22,398 bases of DNA, taken from a virus. The translations under genes were made by a program, and so were the position numbers. Below are positions 22,103 to 22,398 of the stretch, piece by piece (the stretch's first letter is position 1; each line of letters begins with the position of its first letter). A model generated the notes under the pieces. It saw only the letters and a program-made list of their open reading frames with translations. It was not told the DNA's origin and did not search any database. The stretch is taken from IMG/VR virus record IMGVR_UViG_3300009537_000197, positions 1 through 22,398 of that record; one strand, written 5' to 3'.

Positions 22103-22398
22103 TTAATAATAATATAGATATGATAAAGACGATGGTTGATATTTTTGACTATGCGGAGTATGTGGTTAAGTGTAAAGAGAGTGGGGTTGTTGAGAATGAT
22201 CTTAATAGGTTTTGTATAGGTGTTGGTACTCTTATGGTAGCAAGGGGGAGGTATCCTAAGTTAGATTGGCAAGAGGCTTATACAAAGACTTTTCAAGACA
22301 TGAATGAGGAACAGAAAATAACCTCTGAGCCAAATAGTCAAATAGAAACTAAACCGAAGAGTAGTTGTTGCGGTGGAGAAAAAAAGAAAGCCCCTAAT
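22099..22398 (+). CDS. Hypothetical protein, 3' end beyond window
   Basis: GTG start overlapping the previous stop by 4 nt (GTGA), open for 100 codons to the window end. It begins VINNNIDMIKTMVDIFDYAE (or at the ATG at 22120), helical and acidic, then a Lys-rich tail with a CCGG segment (SSCCGGEKKK), echoing the cysteine pairs of the upstream gene. Family not recognised; possibly a partner or chaperone of the Cys-rich protein. Confidence 0.6.
   Translation, partial: MINNNIDMIKTMVDIFDYAEYVVKCKESGVVENDLNRFCIGVGTLMVARGRYPKLDWQEAYTKTFQDMNEEQKITSEPNSQIETKPKSSCCGGEKKKAPN

Noticed and set aside
1-22398. Minus-strand ORFs of 60-190 codons
   Set aside because: All lie antisense to well-supported + strand genes or within structured non-coding regions, and none has a recognisable motif with a good ribosome binding site.
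1-22398. tRNA genes, CRISPR arrays, insertion sequences, integrase/attachment site
   Set aside because: No cloverleaf with a TTCRA arm, no spaced identical repeats and no transposase, integrase or flanking inverted repeats were seen.

Overview
The window is a stretch of a tailed double-stranded DNA phage (or prophage) genome. Every convincing gene is on the + strand, packed with 1-8 nt overlaps, in the classic order: small terminase, large terminase, portal, scaffold, major capsid protein, small head proteins, head-tail adaptor, tail hub and fibre proteins. The roughly 690-residue mature portal, the separate scaffold, the HK97-like coat protein and the adaptor/hub genes suggest a podovirus-like virion. 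The bacterial host cannot be named. A consensus sigma70 promoter and three perfect DnaA boxes show only that host machinery is probably used.

Region by region. 1-560: 3' part of terS. 561-1044: non-coding gap with a cluster of DnaA boxes (740-803) and T-rich DNA, origin-like. 1069-3201: zinc-finger microprotein, small protein and terL in overlapping frames. 3198-3305: possible 35-aa peptide. 3314-4131: moron-like cassette with perfect promoter, hairpin/attenuator RNA, about 300 nt of highly foldable RNA with a pseudoknot, an Rmf/CrpP-like 69-aa gene and a strong terminator. 4148-7060: portal gene carrying an in-frame HNH intein. 7060-7544: two small proteins. 7546-7674: four tandem hairpins of identical architecture whose outer stems co-vary. 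7690-8637: scaffold. 8692-11297: major capsid gene split into three exons by two group I introns, the first with a LAGLIDADG and the second with an HNH homing endonuclease. 11372-13719: small head/virion proteins, one with a signal peptide. 13719-20231: lectin-like and fibre-like proteins, adaptor and hub. 20231-22398: a cysteine-rich (about 42 Cys) Ig-like repeat protein and the start of another gene.

How it works together. TerS/TerL package DNA through the portal into a capsid built from the coat protein around the scaffold; the adaptor and hub close the neck and build the short tail; the beta-rich and fibre-like proteins decorate the virion or bind hosts. Three unrelated homing endonucleases sit in the two most conserved head genes, so making a head requires two RNA splicing events and one protein splicing event. 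The most novel material is non-coding: the RNA in the cassette after terL and the four co-varying hairpins in front of the scaffold gene.
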